DNA of 30,661 nucleotides from the NCBI RefSeq assembly GCF_000003815.2, contig NC_049985.1, positions 722,173 through 752,833 on the forward strand, given 5' to 3'. Both the position numbers and the translations under genes were made by a program. Shown here one piece after another: positions 1 to 8,563 of the stretch (position 1 is its first letter; each line of letters starts with the position of its first letter). Origin of the DNA: Branchiostoma floridae (Eukaryota > Chordata > Leptocardii > Amphioxiformes > Branchiostomatidae). The notes under the pieces were generated by a model. The model ran no database searches. It had not been told where the DNA came from and saw only the letters and a list, made by a program, of their open reading frames with translations.

Positions 1-109
1 ACTTCACTTTACCCACATATTTCTGCAATGATATAAATCTGACTCTTCTTATTTTCTCTCTCTCCCTCTCTCTCTCTTTCTTTTTTCCTCTATGTCTTTC
101 CTTCTCTAG

Positions 110-160
110 CGAGGCCGGCCACCCAAGCACGCTGCAGCATCCAAGCCTGGGGCTTACCGG
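110..160 (+). CDS. GLYR1: GLYR1 exon encoding the AT-hook
   Basis: Internal 51-base exon. A long pyrimidine tract ends in TTCTCTAG just before it and a GTGAGA donor follows it. It reads RGRPPKHAAASKPGAYR in phase 0. RGRPPK is a canonical AT-hook core, which binds the minor groove of AT-rich DNA, and vertebrate GLYR1 has the same motif (KRGRPPK) between its PWWP domain and its dehydrogenase domain. The protein is a nuclear, nucleosome-associated factor that works with the LSD2 histone demethylase and transcribing Pol II in vertebrates (family knowledge). The exon joins in frame to 2806-2898. The PWWP-encoding exons must lie upstream of the window. A missed small exon between this one and 2806 cannot be excluded. 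Confidence 0.8.
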
Positions 161-380
161 GTGAGATTCCACGGTCATGGGTTCTAGTCCCAACTACCTA
201 TAGGGTGTTTGCACATTGCATCACATCTGTTCGTTCGTTGACTTGATATTCCAAAACTACCCTGTTTTTAAAAAAATGGATATAGGTTACAGTGTGAATA
301 AAGGTGAACTAGCCATACCTTATGTATTAGAATTTACCAGGCAGTTTCCAGATTCCACTGTCAAGTATACCTTACAGATG
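161..380 (+). other. GLYR1 intron start, unique sequence
   Basis: First part of the GLYR1 intron 161-2805. I see no gene or repeat between the donor at 161 and the inverted-repeat element at 381. Confidence 0.5.
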
Positions 381-768
381 CAGGGTTCTCCCCAGAGAGT
401 GGAATAAGGGAGGCCCTCCACTATACTCTCAGCCAGCTCCACTATACTATTTTTCAAATTTAGTGTGTTTCTTCCCTATTTTCTTTGTTAGTTTTGCTAA
501 GATTAATGACAATTCACAGATTTTTGTACCAAGTGGCATCACTTTTCCAGTCAGCATTGTCTGCAAAAACTTGTGAATGAGCAATGATCAGAACAATAGT
601 AGTTTTGCCACTTCACAACAAAGGAATAACAACAGTATATTATACTTGTAGTATTTGACACCCTCTGTCATTGCAAAATGAACCCATTTTCATGAAAGTG
701 CAGCGCATTGGTGCGGTTTATTTTTGCCAGCCCCTCCACTATACTAAAAAATTCTGGGGAGAACCCTG
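381..768 (+). mobile_element. CAGGGTTCTCCCC-ended non-autonomous DNA transposon, copy 1
   Basis: A 388-base element whose ends are inverted copies of CAGGGTTCTCCCCAGA. The flanks carry AGATG on each side, consistent with a 5-bp target-site duplication. A second copy of equal length lies in inverted orientation at 12032-12419. Just inside both ends is an inverted CTCCACTATACT motif. There is no coding capacity. The CAGGG terminus fits the YARNG consensus of hAT elements, but the superfamily is inference. Confidence 0.85.
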
Positions 769-818
769 AGATGGTCACATTAGTGCCAACTGCCTACACC
801 CTGTAGGCTAAGCCTATG

Positions 819-1853
819 CAGGGTTGGACAAGTTTTCTGAAATTCACTTGTCCTATTGCAAAGCAGATAAAAAATTTACTTGCCCGAACTAAATTTTCAC
901 TTGCCCAAAATTCAAATGTGTATTTGACTTCCAACAATGGAATTCTTATTGCTGCCTCTATTTTTCTACGTTGACCATTGCTTGAAGTCATGACTGTTGT
1001 GTAAAAAGTAATGAGTATGTCAAAATCTTACTCATGGAACAATCTTACTTGCCCGATCGGGCAGGTGGGGTAGGTCTTCCACTTTCACTTGTCCTGGACA
1101 ATAAGGCCCCGTTCATGATACAAAAAATGAAACGGTTCTATCGGTTAGGTCTGGAAATCCGACAGCAAACGACAGAAAACGGTTTGCATTTTGCGTTCAC
1201 GATGCAAACTTACAAACCATTTCAGTTCCTTGAAAAGGCATGATAATGTGACCTCTGACCCCTGAGGTTGTTGTGATCTTGCCCAAACTTGTACTTCTGT
1301 GTAAGATTATTGGTCTTTGATCGAAATTGAACCAATGTCTTACTGAATTCGAAGCTGGGTTCTGTTTTGACTTTGGAAATGCCTCTGAAAACATTGTGGT
1401 CCCGATATATGCCATGCTATGACATTTCCACTGGATCTCCTGACATTCCCCTTGCAATATCAGGACTGCTGGTTCCTCAGTCGACCAGGAGGCGGCCCGA
1501 TAATAAAAACGAATTTTACGATTGAAAACGCGGCCGAAACACACGAATGACAGATTAAAAATTGTACTTTTTCCCTGTGGCGCCACCAAATCTGAACGCA
1601 CATGCCCGGATGTAAAACGGATCGCGCCGCTTTTGCGTTCATGATGCAAATTCGCAATTCCGAATAAGGAAGAAACCGTTTCAATACTACCTCGCGAGGA
1701 GGTAACCGAACAAATCGTTTCAGATCGGTTTCGGACCGTCCATGATGACAAAACTTATCCGTTTCAGCTGGCCTAACCGATAGTAACCGATAGAACCGTT
1801 TCATTTTTTGTATCATGAACGGGGCCTTAGGCTAGAGGACTTGTCCAACCCTG
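819..1853 (+). mobile_element. CAGGGTTGGACAAGT-ended element carrying a nested insertion
   Basis: The ends CAGGGTTGGACAAGT and ACTTGTCCAACCCTG are inverted repeats, and an approximate CCTAT duplication flanks them (one extra base on the left). The interior has inverted copies of ACTTGTCC and ACTTGCCC, including the palindrome TTGCCCGATCGGGCA. The element is split close to its right end by a second element at 1104-1827. Without that insertion it would be about 310 bases, close to the size of the other CAGGG elements here. Confidence 0.75.
1104..1827 (+). mobile_element. Nested TA-flanked inverted-repeat element
   Basis: A 724-base element inside 819-1853. Its terminal inverted repeats are about 42 bases and match perfectly by eye; they begin AGGCCCCGTTCATGATAC. 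Each end abuts a TA dinucleotide (1102-1103 and 1828-1829), as expected for a 2-bp TA target duplication. Internal direct copies of TTTTGCGTTCAYGATGCAAA lie near each end. A 184-residue open frame on the minus strand (1751-1197) fills most of the interior but resembles no transposase I recognise, so the element is probably non-autonomous. Confidence 0.8.
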
Positions 1854-2805
1854 CCTATAGTTTTCCTTCATCCCAAAGCATGTTGAAGTCTCCACTCCGT
1901 CTACTAACCATGTATTTATCATGTTTTCTACACATTTTGTACTGTGAAGTCTCCATCCACTCAATTTTCATTTTGCAGATGACACCTTCATTTTGCAACT
2001 CATGCTTATCTTACACAAACTAACTATGACCACTTTACCAAGTTTGTTCATATTTGTTCTTCCCTAAAATTCTAACACATTTTCCTTCCCCCGAAAAAAG
2101 CAGTGCTTGCTATATGTGAAACAAAAGTAATCAAACTTGCAACAAACATATATCAGTATCTCGCTTCCTCCTGCAATAATGTGATCATGTTGTATTAGGT
2201 GTATGTTTATTTCCCTGTTGTAACAAGTTACACAGTAGTTTAGCATTATCTTATAAATGTATGGTCAACCCAAAAGTACATTTATTTATTTATTTATTTA
2301 TTTGTTCAGCTGTAGAAGTACATTGTACTTACGTTTGTATTAATACTTAAGCCACCATTGTTACTGCAGATGCCTACAATGTTCATATTGCAAAATTCCT
2401 TTTAAATTCTATTAGGATATTCATCCATTACTGATCATGAACTACTAGTCTCCTTGATTTTCAGACGTTAAAAAGTGTATGCTGAATGTGTTCAATCCCC
2501 TCGTGTTTTCTTCGATTTTTTTATTCTCACATATTTAGAAAAAACACAGTGCATATGTGAGTTCCAAAAGCATGTTTCAAATACATGAAATTTAGGATGA
2601 TTACAGAAAAATAGTAGGAAATAGGACTAGTCAGTATACATATGAATTAGAAGTGTGGACCGTATAAAAAATTACAGTTTTGTGAATACAAAAGTGATGT
2701 GTATCCTCTAAGTAGTAATTAGCACAGTTTACTGTGACTGTCATTGAGTTGCTGTCGATGTACAATGTTTGTAAGATAACAGTGTACTTCTATGAACCCT
2801 ACCAG
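1854..2805 (+). other. GLYR1 intron remainder with a TTTA microsatellite
   Basis: AT-rich intron sequence after the nested elements. A (TTTA)n run lies at about 2281-2304 and may be the tail of a minus-strand retroelement. No exon, RNA gene or other structured element is evident before the acceptor at 2805. Confidence 0.5.
2281..2304. repeat. (TTTA)n microsatellite
   Basis: About six TTTA units within the GLYR1 intron. It may be a poly(TAAA) tail of a reverse-oriented SINE or LINE, but no body of such an element is recognisable beside it. Confidence 0.8.
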
Positions 2806-2898
2806 GACACAGATGACATTGACCATGAGGAGGTTGTGCCGAGTTCCAAGCCTGTGCAGAAAACCTACTCCAGAGAACCGCTTCTCGGCAAAACTGTG
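2806..2898 (+). CDS. GLYR1: GLYR1 linker exon (acidic then basic)
   Basis: A 93-base exon between CTACCAG and GTAAGG, phase 0 at both ends, encoding 31 residues that begin DTDDIDHEEVVPSS and end PLLGKTV. It belongs to the poorly conserved linker between the AT-hook and the dehydrogenase domain of GLYR1. The acidic start followed by a basic SKPVQK segment resembles the vertebrate linker in composition only. The call rests on the frame joining cleanly to the exons on both sides and on clean splice sites, since the sequence alone is not diagnostic. The acceptor has a weak pyrimidine tract, so the left boundary is less certain than the right. Confidence 0.65.
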
Positions 2899-3403
2899 GT
2901 AAGGACAGAATTCTCAACAGCAGTCTTTTAAAGGAAGAGTTTCACTATCCTTAAAGAATATTCTTAGTTGAATTGCTTTATTATTTGCCGATTCTTGCTG
3001 TGTCACCATTTATTTGGTTTTATATTGTTATCATTTATTTTTATGTATGTACGGGGTTTCCCCCCAGGGATCTTTGAAAACCGCTGGCCAGGCGATATGT
3101 ACCCCTGGATAAATAAAAAACAAAAAACAAACAAATACTCAGTGATCTTGCCATTGCTGTCTCCAGCTTAAACTTTTTCCTGTCCTTCTCATTGTTTAGA
3201 GTCTAGGAGTACATCTTTTTTATTTTTGTTCTCAAATCTGTAACTTTAAGCTTAGGGAAGTACATTTTCATCAATTTCATATCTTGAAGTTTGGCCAAAC
3301 GGGGTGAATTTATTTCGGTCCCAACAAGAAAATTTCCGTCCAAGGACAGACGGACGGGTCCCGGAGACTGCCCGGATGTTACTGAGACTTTTGGGTTCCT
3401 GTG
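2899..3403 (+). other. GLYR1 intron with a possible retroelement tail
   Basis: Intron sequence. At about 3051-3135 a segment (GGGGTTTCCCCCCAGGGATC, then CCCCTGGATAAATAAAAAAC) followed by an A-rich CAAACAAAT tail looks like the 3' end of a plus-oriented SINE or LINE. This is pattern recognition only. The rest shows nothing. Confidence 0.35.
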
Positions 3404-3755
3404 CAGGGCTCGAAATTCATTTTTGGGATTAGGTGCACTGGTGCACCCAGCTTAAAAAAAATGGGTACACCAAAGAAGTTTTGGGTGCACCACTTAAATT
3501 TAAGTAATAACCTAATAATAAATCTTAGTTACAACTTACAAGCTATCAAATTCTTAAACAAGTATCATGACAGACATTTTTATTATCTTTCTAACACTTA
3601 AATGTCAAGAATATGATGTATACTTTGATATCTTGACATACATAAACATAAGAAAATATTTGGGTACACCCTGTGCACCCACAGAAAATAATTGGGTGCA
3701 CAGCTCCAATTTTGGGTGCACCTGGGTGCACATGCACCCAGTATTTCGAGCCCTG
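3404..3755 (+). mobile_element. CAGGGCTCGAAAT-ended element, copy C1
   Basis: A 352-base element ending in CAGGGCTCGAAAT and its inverted copy ATTTCGAGCCCTG, flanked by an exact CTGTG duplication (3399-3403 and 3756-3760). The interior repeats the self-complementary motif GGTGCACC / GGGTGCAC many times near both ends, so the ends can fold into compound hairpins. A right-truncated copy with the same interior is at 18569. Apparent open frames across it are by-products of the repeats. Confidence 0.9.
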
Positions 3756-3947
3756 CTGTGTGTCATCCAACAAATGAGGCAGTCGGGTTGGCCTAGCAAA
3801 TTTGATCAGCTGCCATCCTCTTAATGTCCATCCAGCTGATGTTGACTTGTCTATATTATATGTACATGGATAATGATATGCTAGGTGTGTATGATGACTT
3901 AGTGATTTTGTATTCTTAACAATCTTTATGTTGGTTTGTGATTTTAG

Positions 3948-3986
3948 AGTCCCTCCACATCCATCGGACTGAAGAGGCCACCAGAG
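3948..3986 (+). CDS. GLYR1: GLYR1 linker micro-exon
   Basis: A 39-base exon after GATTTTAG and before GTATGT. It reads SPSTSIGLKRPPE in phase 0 and joins in frame to both neighbours. Its second half closely resembles the first part of the next exon (SIGLKRPPE against SIILKRPRE), which suggests an old exon duplication in the linker. No domain is known for this stretch. The evidence is splice sites, frame and that internal similarity. Confidence 0.65.
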
Positions 3987-4253
3987 GTATGTCTCATCAC
4001 CAAGTGCTGTAACAGTTGTACTTTGATAAGCATGGATAAACAAAAACATGGATATCTAACAAAAACTGTAATGTTAATGGAACTATTTGTAGCTGTGACA
4101 TGTACATGTACATCCTTTATAAAAAATCTATTTCTCACAAATAAAAAAGACACATAGAGTCGTTAATGAAGGTTAGAGATCCAGGTAATAAGATTTGCCA
4201 AAAAGCAGTTACTCAAAGGGGGACAAGCAACTGGGTATGATATTGGAAATGGT

Positions 4254-4295
4254 CATCAAGACCTGTTCATCAAGACCTGTTCATCAAAACCTGTT
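4254..4295 (+). repeat. 14-bp tandem repeat before a GLYR1 acceptor
   Basis: Three tandem copies of CATCAAGACCTGTT, the third with one change, followed by two looser CACCTGTT(C) copies that run into the acceptor CACCTGTGCAG at 4323. Unlike the arrays at other exons, this one does not contain exon sequence. Confidence 0.85.
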
Positions 4296-4323
4296 AACTC
4301 ACCTGTTCTTCTCACCTGTGCAG

Positions 4324-4407
4324 AGTCTTGGTGCGGAGGCCTCCATCATCTTAAAGAGACCCAGGGAAGACAACGAGAGCGACCTGTACAACTTTGACGA
4401 ATCAGAG
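4324..4407 (+). CDS. GLYR1: GLYR1 linker exon with LKRPRE motif
   Basis: An 84-base exon between CACCTGTGCAG and GTAAAG encoding 28 residues: SLGAEASIILKRPREDNESD, then LYNFDESE. Phase 0 at both ends. The basic LKRPRE followed by an acidic stretch resembles the basic-then-acidic linker just before the dehydrogenase domain in vertebrate GLYR1. It continues directly into the acidic exon at 5133. KRPR could act as part of a nuclear localisation signal, but that is inference. Confidence 0.75.
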
Positions 4408-5132
4408 GTAAAGTCAGCTTCTGTAGAGGGCAGAGCTCATTTTCTGGATGCCCCTCTCTCTTTCCAGCATTTACCTCCTCCAATTCTTTAACTAGTGTGC
4501 TAAACTGAAAGTTATCTCGAATCAGTTTAGCTCAAATGAATTCAATGAACAGATGAGCTGCATGTCATCTTCCACAGAGACGACAGATACTATGTATAGT
4601 ATTTACAGGTTCATTGTACAGGGAATAAAATTCCACTAGCTATTTTTGACAAGCACAATAGACATGGACTAATGTCTAAGGCCTGCAACCCTTAGCAGGA
4701 GGCAGTATGTCGATGACAGACAGTCATCGGAACATTCACAGAAAATAAAAAGGCCACATTTTTTACGAAAATGCAGGATGTTTCCTAAGAGGTAAAAAGA
4801 TTAAAAAAAAGGTAAATCGTCAGAAAAGAAAAGGCCAATTGTCAAAAGTGGAATGCTCTGTTCACAAGACGAAAACGACCCTTCATTCTCTAGCATCACA
4901 GACAGTTGCACTTCCGGCTGAGCTTCCGTGCTTGCATGACATAATGGCGATTTTTAATGGTGTATAACGCACGTTTGCTGACGTCATCAGCTATTCTGAG
5001 TTTTGATTGGCTAAAGTTGGAAGACCAGAAGGCCAGAAAAAATGATACGTTTTCCTTGGGAAACATAATAAAGCAAGGTTTGTGTAAAAAGAGTCTAGTC
5101 CTGTAATACTTACTAACAGTTCTATTTTGCAG
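4408..5132 (+). other. GLYR1 intron, no other features seen
   Basis: A 725-base intron. I see no exon, mobile element or RNA gene; open frames here are short and without recognisable motifs. Confidence 0.5.
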
Positions 5133-5191
5133 CACGAGACGGAGTCAGACATTGTGACCTCTAAGGATGACATCACGCCCACATGTTTGAA
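5133..5191 (+). CDS. GLYR1: GLYR1 exon leading into the dehydrogenase domain
   Basis: A 59-base exon after TCTATTTTGCAG and before GTAAGT. It encodes HETESDIVTSKDDITPTCL plus two bases (AA) of a lysine codon that is completed by the first G of the next exon. ITPTCLK-IGFLGLG lines up with vertebrate GLYR1 ITPTDKK-IGFLGLG, which anchors the identification. This is the last linker residue block before the NAD(P)-binding fold. The phase-2 donor is unusual in this gene, where the other visible junctions are phase 0. Confidence 0.9.
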
Positions 5192-5567
5192 GTAAGTAGC
5201 TAAAAACTGCTGGAGTAAAACGAACTCGAACACTGCAGATTTCTGAAGCTCAATAAAGCTGTCACATATGTCATACGACAAATTTGTTTCAGAAAGGTCA
5301 TGACATTTTTAAGACAGTTGTTTATGTGTTGCCAAGAATTTTTCGAGAAGGTGACGGTAAGGGTTACATTAGATCCATGTTGACGGTCAGTCCTGTCATA
5401 GCCTCGATTACCAAATGGTGCTTACATTGGCTAATGTCGCTATACAGATAGATACATGTTGTCTGACAATCTTATGACTAATGTCACAGCACCTTAACCA
5501 AGAAGTTACTTGTATGTTTATGTTTCATTGTCTTTATTGAAATGAATTTGTTGTTCCTGTGTGTTAG
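5192..5567 (+). other. GLYR1 intron before the copied acceptor array
   Basis: Intron sequence with no recognisable gene or repeat, up to the first of three tandem acceptor copies at 5567. Confidence 0.5.
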
Positions 5568-5619
5568 GATTGGATTCCTAGGCATGATGGAGTCAGGGAT
5601 GGTCATACGCATGAAGTAG
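5568..5619 (+). pseudogene. Truncated decoy copy 1 of the GLGIMG exon edge
   Basis: Preceded by TGTGTTAG, this copy reads IGFLGMMESGMVIRMK and then TAG. It has lost the two codons for LG, so the GxGxxG motif is broken, and several codons differ from the true exon. It ends within the exon and runs into intron sequence with TTTG repeats. It is the most diverged, and so probably the oldest, of the three copies. Splicing to its acceptor would put a stop after 16 codons. Confidence 0.85.
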
Positions 5620-5654
5620 CATTGCGCGTATTTATTTGTCTGTTTGTTTGTTAG

Positions 5655-5712
5655 GATTGGGTTCCTAGGCCTGGGCATCATGGGTTCTGGGATGGTCAGA
5701 CATATGACATAA
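5655..5712 (+). pseudogene. Truncated decoy copy 2 of the GLGIMG exon edge
   Basis: Preceded by TTTGTTTGTTAG, this copy reads [18 protein letters not shown] and then TAA. It is almost identical to the true exon for its first 47 or so bases, with the glycine motif intact, then diverges into intron sequence followed by a (TTTG)n tract leading to the true acceptor at 5764. Splicing here would truncate the protein after 18 codons. Confidence 0.9.
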
Positions 5713-5764
5713 CATTGTTGTGTGCTTGTTTGTTTATTTGTTTGTTTGTTTGTTTGTTTGTTAG

Positions 5765-5864
5765 GATTGGGTTCCTAGGCCTGGGCATCATGGGTTCTGG
5801 CATGGTGAGAAACCTGATAAAGACTGGCCACAGTGTGATGGTGTGGAACAGGACTCCTATGAAG
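5765..5864 (+). CDS. GLYR1: GLYR1 exon: dinucleotide-binding Rossmann motif
   Basis: A 100-base exon after a (TTTG)n-TTAG acceptor and before GTGAGG. The first base completes a lysine codon begun at 5191; the exon then reads [20 protein letters not shown], followed by [13 protein letters not shown]. This is the beta1-alphaA-beta2 unit of a 3-hydroxyisobutyrate dehydrogenase-like fold: GLGIMG is the GxGxxG pyridine-dinucleotide loop and VWNRT ends the second strand, as in vertebrate GLYR1 (HTVTVWNRT). In GLYR1 this domain serves for tetramer formation and nucleosome binding rather than ordinary catalysis (family knowledge). Both edges of the exon are tandemly copied into the flanking introns. 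Later stop-free copies are absent, so this is taken as the functional exon. Confidence 0.95.
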
Positions 5865-6060
5865 GTGAGGCTACGCTAGTCTTATTTCTGTGTGCATGAC
5901 TGTGTATGACTGTGTGTGAGTGTGAGTGTTGGGGGGGGGGTTCATGAAGGTGAGGCTACGCTAGTCTCATTTCTGTGTGCATGACTGTGTATGACTGTGT
6001 GTGAGTGTGTGTGTTGGGGGGGGGTCATGAAGGTGAGGCTATGCTAGTCTCGTTTCTGCA
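5859..6060 (+). repeat. Tandem copies of the GLGIMG exon donor edge
   Basis: The segment ATGAAG|GTGAGGCTACGCTAG, which spans the end of the exon and its splice donor, recurs at 5944 and 6027, giving donors at 5865, 5950 and 6033. Units are 85 and 83 bases and also share the TGTGTGCATGACTGTGTATG stretch and a poly-G run (GTTGGGGGGG). The third unit decays after about 35 bases. Use of either extra donor would read into CTACGCTAG and stop at once, so they could not yield a longer protein. Confidence 0.9.
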
Positions 6061-6130
6061 TTTCAATGACTGTGGGAATGAGAGGATGTGTGAGTGTGAA
6101 TTGTTGCAATCTGTCATTTGAGAATCTGTT

Positions 6131-6253
6131 TGTGAGTGTGTGTGTGTGTGATTTCTATGTGCATTATTGTATTATCTAACCGGATGGATAGAAATAATTG
6201 CATAGATGTGAGAATGTGTGTGGTGTGTGTGTGTGTGGCGTGTGTGTACATGT

Positions 6254-6286
<33 letters not shown>

Positions 6287-6287
6287 T
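6131..6287. repeat. (GT)n microsatellites
   Basis: Two GT-rich blocks, about 6131-6150 and 6209-6287, in the long GLYR1 intron. Open frames across them on both strands are low-complexity artefacts. Confidence 0.85.
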
Positions 6288-7772
6288 TTCTATATGTATG
6301 GACTGTATTCAGAACTCTGGCTCTGTGTGCCCAAATTGTGGCCGCGACTGCCACGCGAGGATTGGCCGTTAAAGCCACAGAAGACTCTGTAAACGGCCTT
6401 AATCCAAGGTGCTATCATCATCTTTTGACATGAACGGTTGCCTACTCCTACTAGTAATATATGTATGTGAGAGAATGTGTTTTGTGGGTGTGTGTGTGTT
6501 ATATAGCAGTAACCAATGCAAGCCTTTGTCATTTAGATGTAAGCATCTACAATGGAGCTAAAAGCAAACTTTTTACTTTAGTCCATCATCAGTTGATTCA
6601 TTCAGTAAGCACAGAAACCTTGTACACAGTACACTGATCTTACACACCACCTTCACAGTGTGACATAAAGGCTACCCTTTGCACCCCTTAACCAGCTGAC
6701 AATGGTTTGTCCCATGACCGTTGCCCATGGTAACCAGGGTCGGCTGTTTGCTTGCGCCACAATGGACTATAAATAGGGGACACTACTCTCTAGTCTTGGG
6801 CCACGGCAAGTTATTTTCTTGGTTCTTGGTTTCTAAGATGTTTCAAAGTAAATGTTAAGGAAGAGGTCACGCCAAAGGCTGGGTGGGAAACTTGAATCTG
6901 ACCATATCCCCTCCCTGAAACCAAGGGCCTTTACAAACAGTGATCTGTGTTTAAACTGTTTGCTCAAAAATATGAACCTGGTCCTCAATCTCAAATAATG
7001 ATTGTTTGATGTTCGTCCAGACTTTTTAAAAATCTTCAAAACTAGTAAAGATGGTCTTAGATATTCTTGTCTCCATAGATTAACAATGGGAGGTCATGTA
7101 CAGTACAGTGGTATAAGGTGTGTATGTGTAGGTAGGGTCTGTTTATTTAATGTCTCTGCTTAAGTACATTAATGACATCATAGGGTGTGGATTGGGCACA
7201 CATGTACATGTATGGTGTAACCCGTGTTTTCAACCTTCGCAATGACTTAGCAGTATTCAAGGGAAGAGACGAACAAATAAAGAACAGGACTTGGGTAAAT
7301 TAATTGTAAATTGTAGATTAAAGCATACAAAATAAGATAGACAAACAGCTTGGGTCCAGGTATTATTAGGTTGGATTTTTTTTATAGCAAACCCACCTAG
7401 CATTGCAGAAGCTGATTCATGTACGTGTGGTGTATTCATGACTTATCATTACCAGGGACCCCCTTGTTTTGTTATGTTCAGCAGTCATTTTTACTCCCAT
7501 GCAGTGATCTAGCCAGCATAGTTTCAGGGAGAACCTGTGACCATTCATAAATCTGTTGAACGATTAACAATTGTTTTTAAAACAAGGCTGTAAGACAGGA
7601 AAAATTGACTTTGCAAAATCAAAAAAAGAAAAAGGATAGGAAGGCACACTTTACTGTATACATATGTTTACACACGACAGGGTTATACCACCCCTTACTG
7701 GGTGACATACCCTTTCCCTGGCTAAGTACAAGACGGGGATGCACCAGGTCTCCCGTCCGGGTGAATGATGGA
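6288..7772 (+). other. Intron sequence; one TATA-like site
   Basis: About 1.5 kb of the long intron with no recognisable gene. A TATAAATAGG sequence lies at 6768-6777 in an otherwise unremarkable context, without a coding region downstream. The rest shows nothing I can name. Confidence 0.4.
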
Positions 7773-7977
7773 CTGTAATTCCTGATTTTTTCAATGTACT
7801 GTTATGTTCATGGTTTTCACGGTGACGACTGTAACATGAACTTATCATTACTGATAACAAATAATTGACAGGCTTTTTTATGTGCACTTGCCGCGACAGT
7901 GAACATTTAATTCCGAGAACAAGTTAAATTTTCTCAGACCGTGAAAGTTTGGTACCGAGAAGACAAAGTGAATTACA
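7773..7977 (+). mobile_element. CTGTAATTC-ended element, copy 1
   Basis: About 205 bases starting CTGTAATTCCTGAT and ending GAATTACA. It is a direct repeat of 8353-8561 and nearly identical to it by eye, including shared TGTTATGTTCAYGGTTTTCA and AGTTTGGTACCGAGAAGACA. The outermost bases on both sides have lost the TA flank seen in copy 2. Confidence 0.75.
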
Positions 7978-8017
7978 ACTCCGCATTATGAAGTGAATAC
8001 AGTCATATTCCTCCCTC

Positions 8018-8160
8018 ATCATCATCATCATCGCGGGCTGCTTGCCCGGACCAAGTCCACCCTCTCCTTCCAGACTTCTCTGTCCTCCATAGCGTCAAGA
8101 TCAAGATCAAGCAGTTCGGTGAGTGAACTACTGCCTAATCTGTAGTGGTGGCGTACACAG
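8018..8160 (-). mobile_element. Non-LTR retrotransposon 3' fragment
   Basis: On the minus strand this reads LTELLDLDLDAMEDREVWKE, then RVDLVRASSPR, and then five consecutive TGA codons. That pattern is typical of the C-terminus of a LINE ORF2 protein, and the (TGA)n run is the 3' tail. The stop codon is itself the first unit of the tail, so there is no 3' untranslated region. The fragment is 5'-truncated, as expected from incomplete reverse transcription. The clade is not determined. Confidence 0.6.
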
Positions 8161-8352
8161 ATGAGTATTCAAGCTATCGAAAGACCAATTCCTCCCTGCC
8201 CATTGCTTTTATGATATCTGCTTGCTACATTTTCACTTTAAAAATCCGAGAACCAACAAATGAAATTGGCGTGGCCTAAGCATTATTACTGTGACCATGG
8301 CACTGCCTGGTACCAGGTACATTTGTACAAGGTCACTTCCCTTTGCTGCATA

Positions 8353-8561
8353 CTGTAATTCCTGATTGTTTCAATGTACTGTTATGTTCACGGTTTTCAC
8401 GGTGACGACTGTAACGTGAACTTATCATTACTGTTCAAAAATAATTCACAGACTTTTTTAACGTGCATCTGCCGCCACAGTGAACATTTAGTTCCGAGAA
8501 CAAGTTAAATATTTTCTCAGACCATGAAAGTTTGGTACCGAGAAGACAAAGTGAATTACAG
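8353..8561 (+). mobile_element. CTGTAATTC-ended element, copy 2
   Basis: A 209-base element with CTGTAATTC at the left and GAATTACAG at the right end, flanked by TA on each side (8351-8352, 8562-8563). TA target duplication and CTGTA ends suggest a Tc1/mariner-type non-autonomous element. Direct repeat of 7773-7977. Confidence 0.8.
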
Positions 8562-8563
8562 TA

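Noticed and set aside
1197-1751. 184-residue open frame on the minus strand as a gene
   Set aside because: Lies wholly inside a transposon with perfect inverted ends; no recognisable domain or start context, and composition follows the repeat.
3591-4049. 152-residue minus-strand open frame
   Set aside because: Spans a transposon, intron and a GLYR1 exon in antisense; no domain.
6136-6392. Cysteine/valine-rich open frames over the GT repeat
   Set aside because: Low-complexity product of (GT)n; the opposite frame gives (HT)n.
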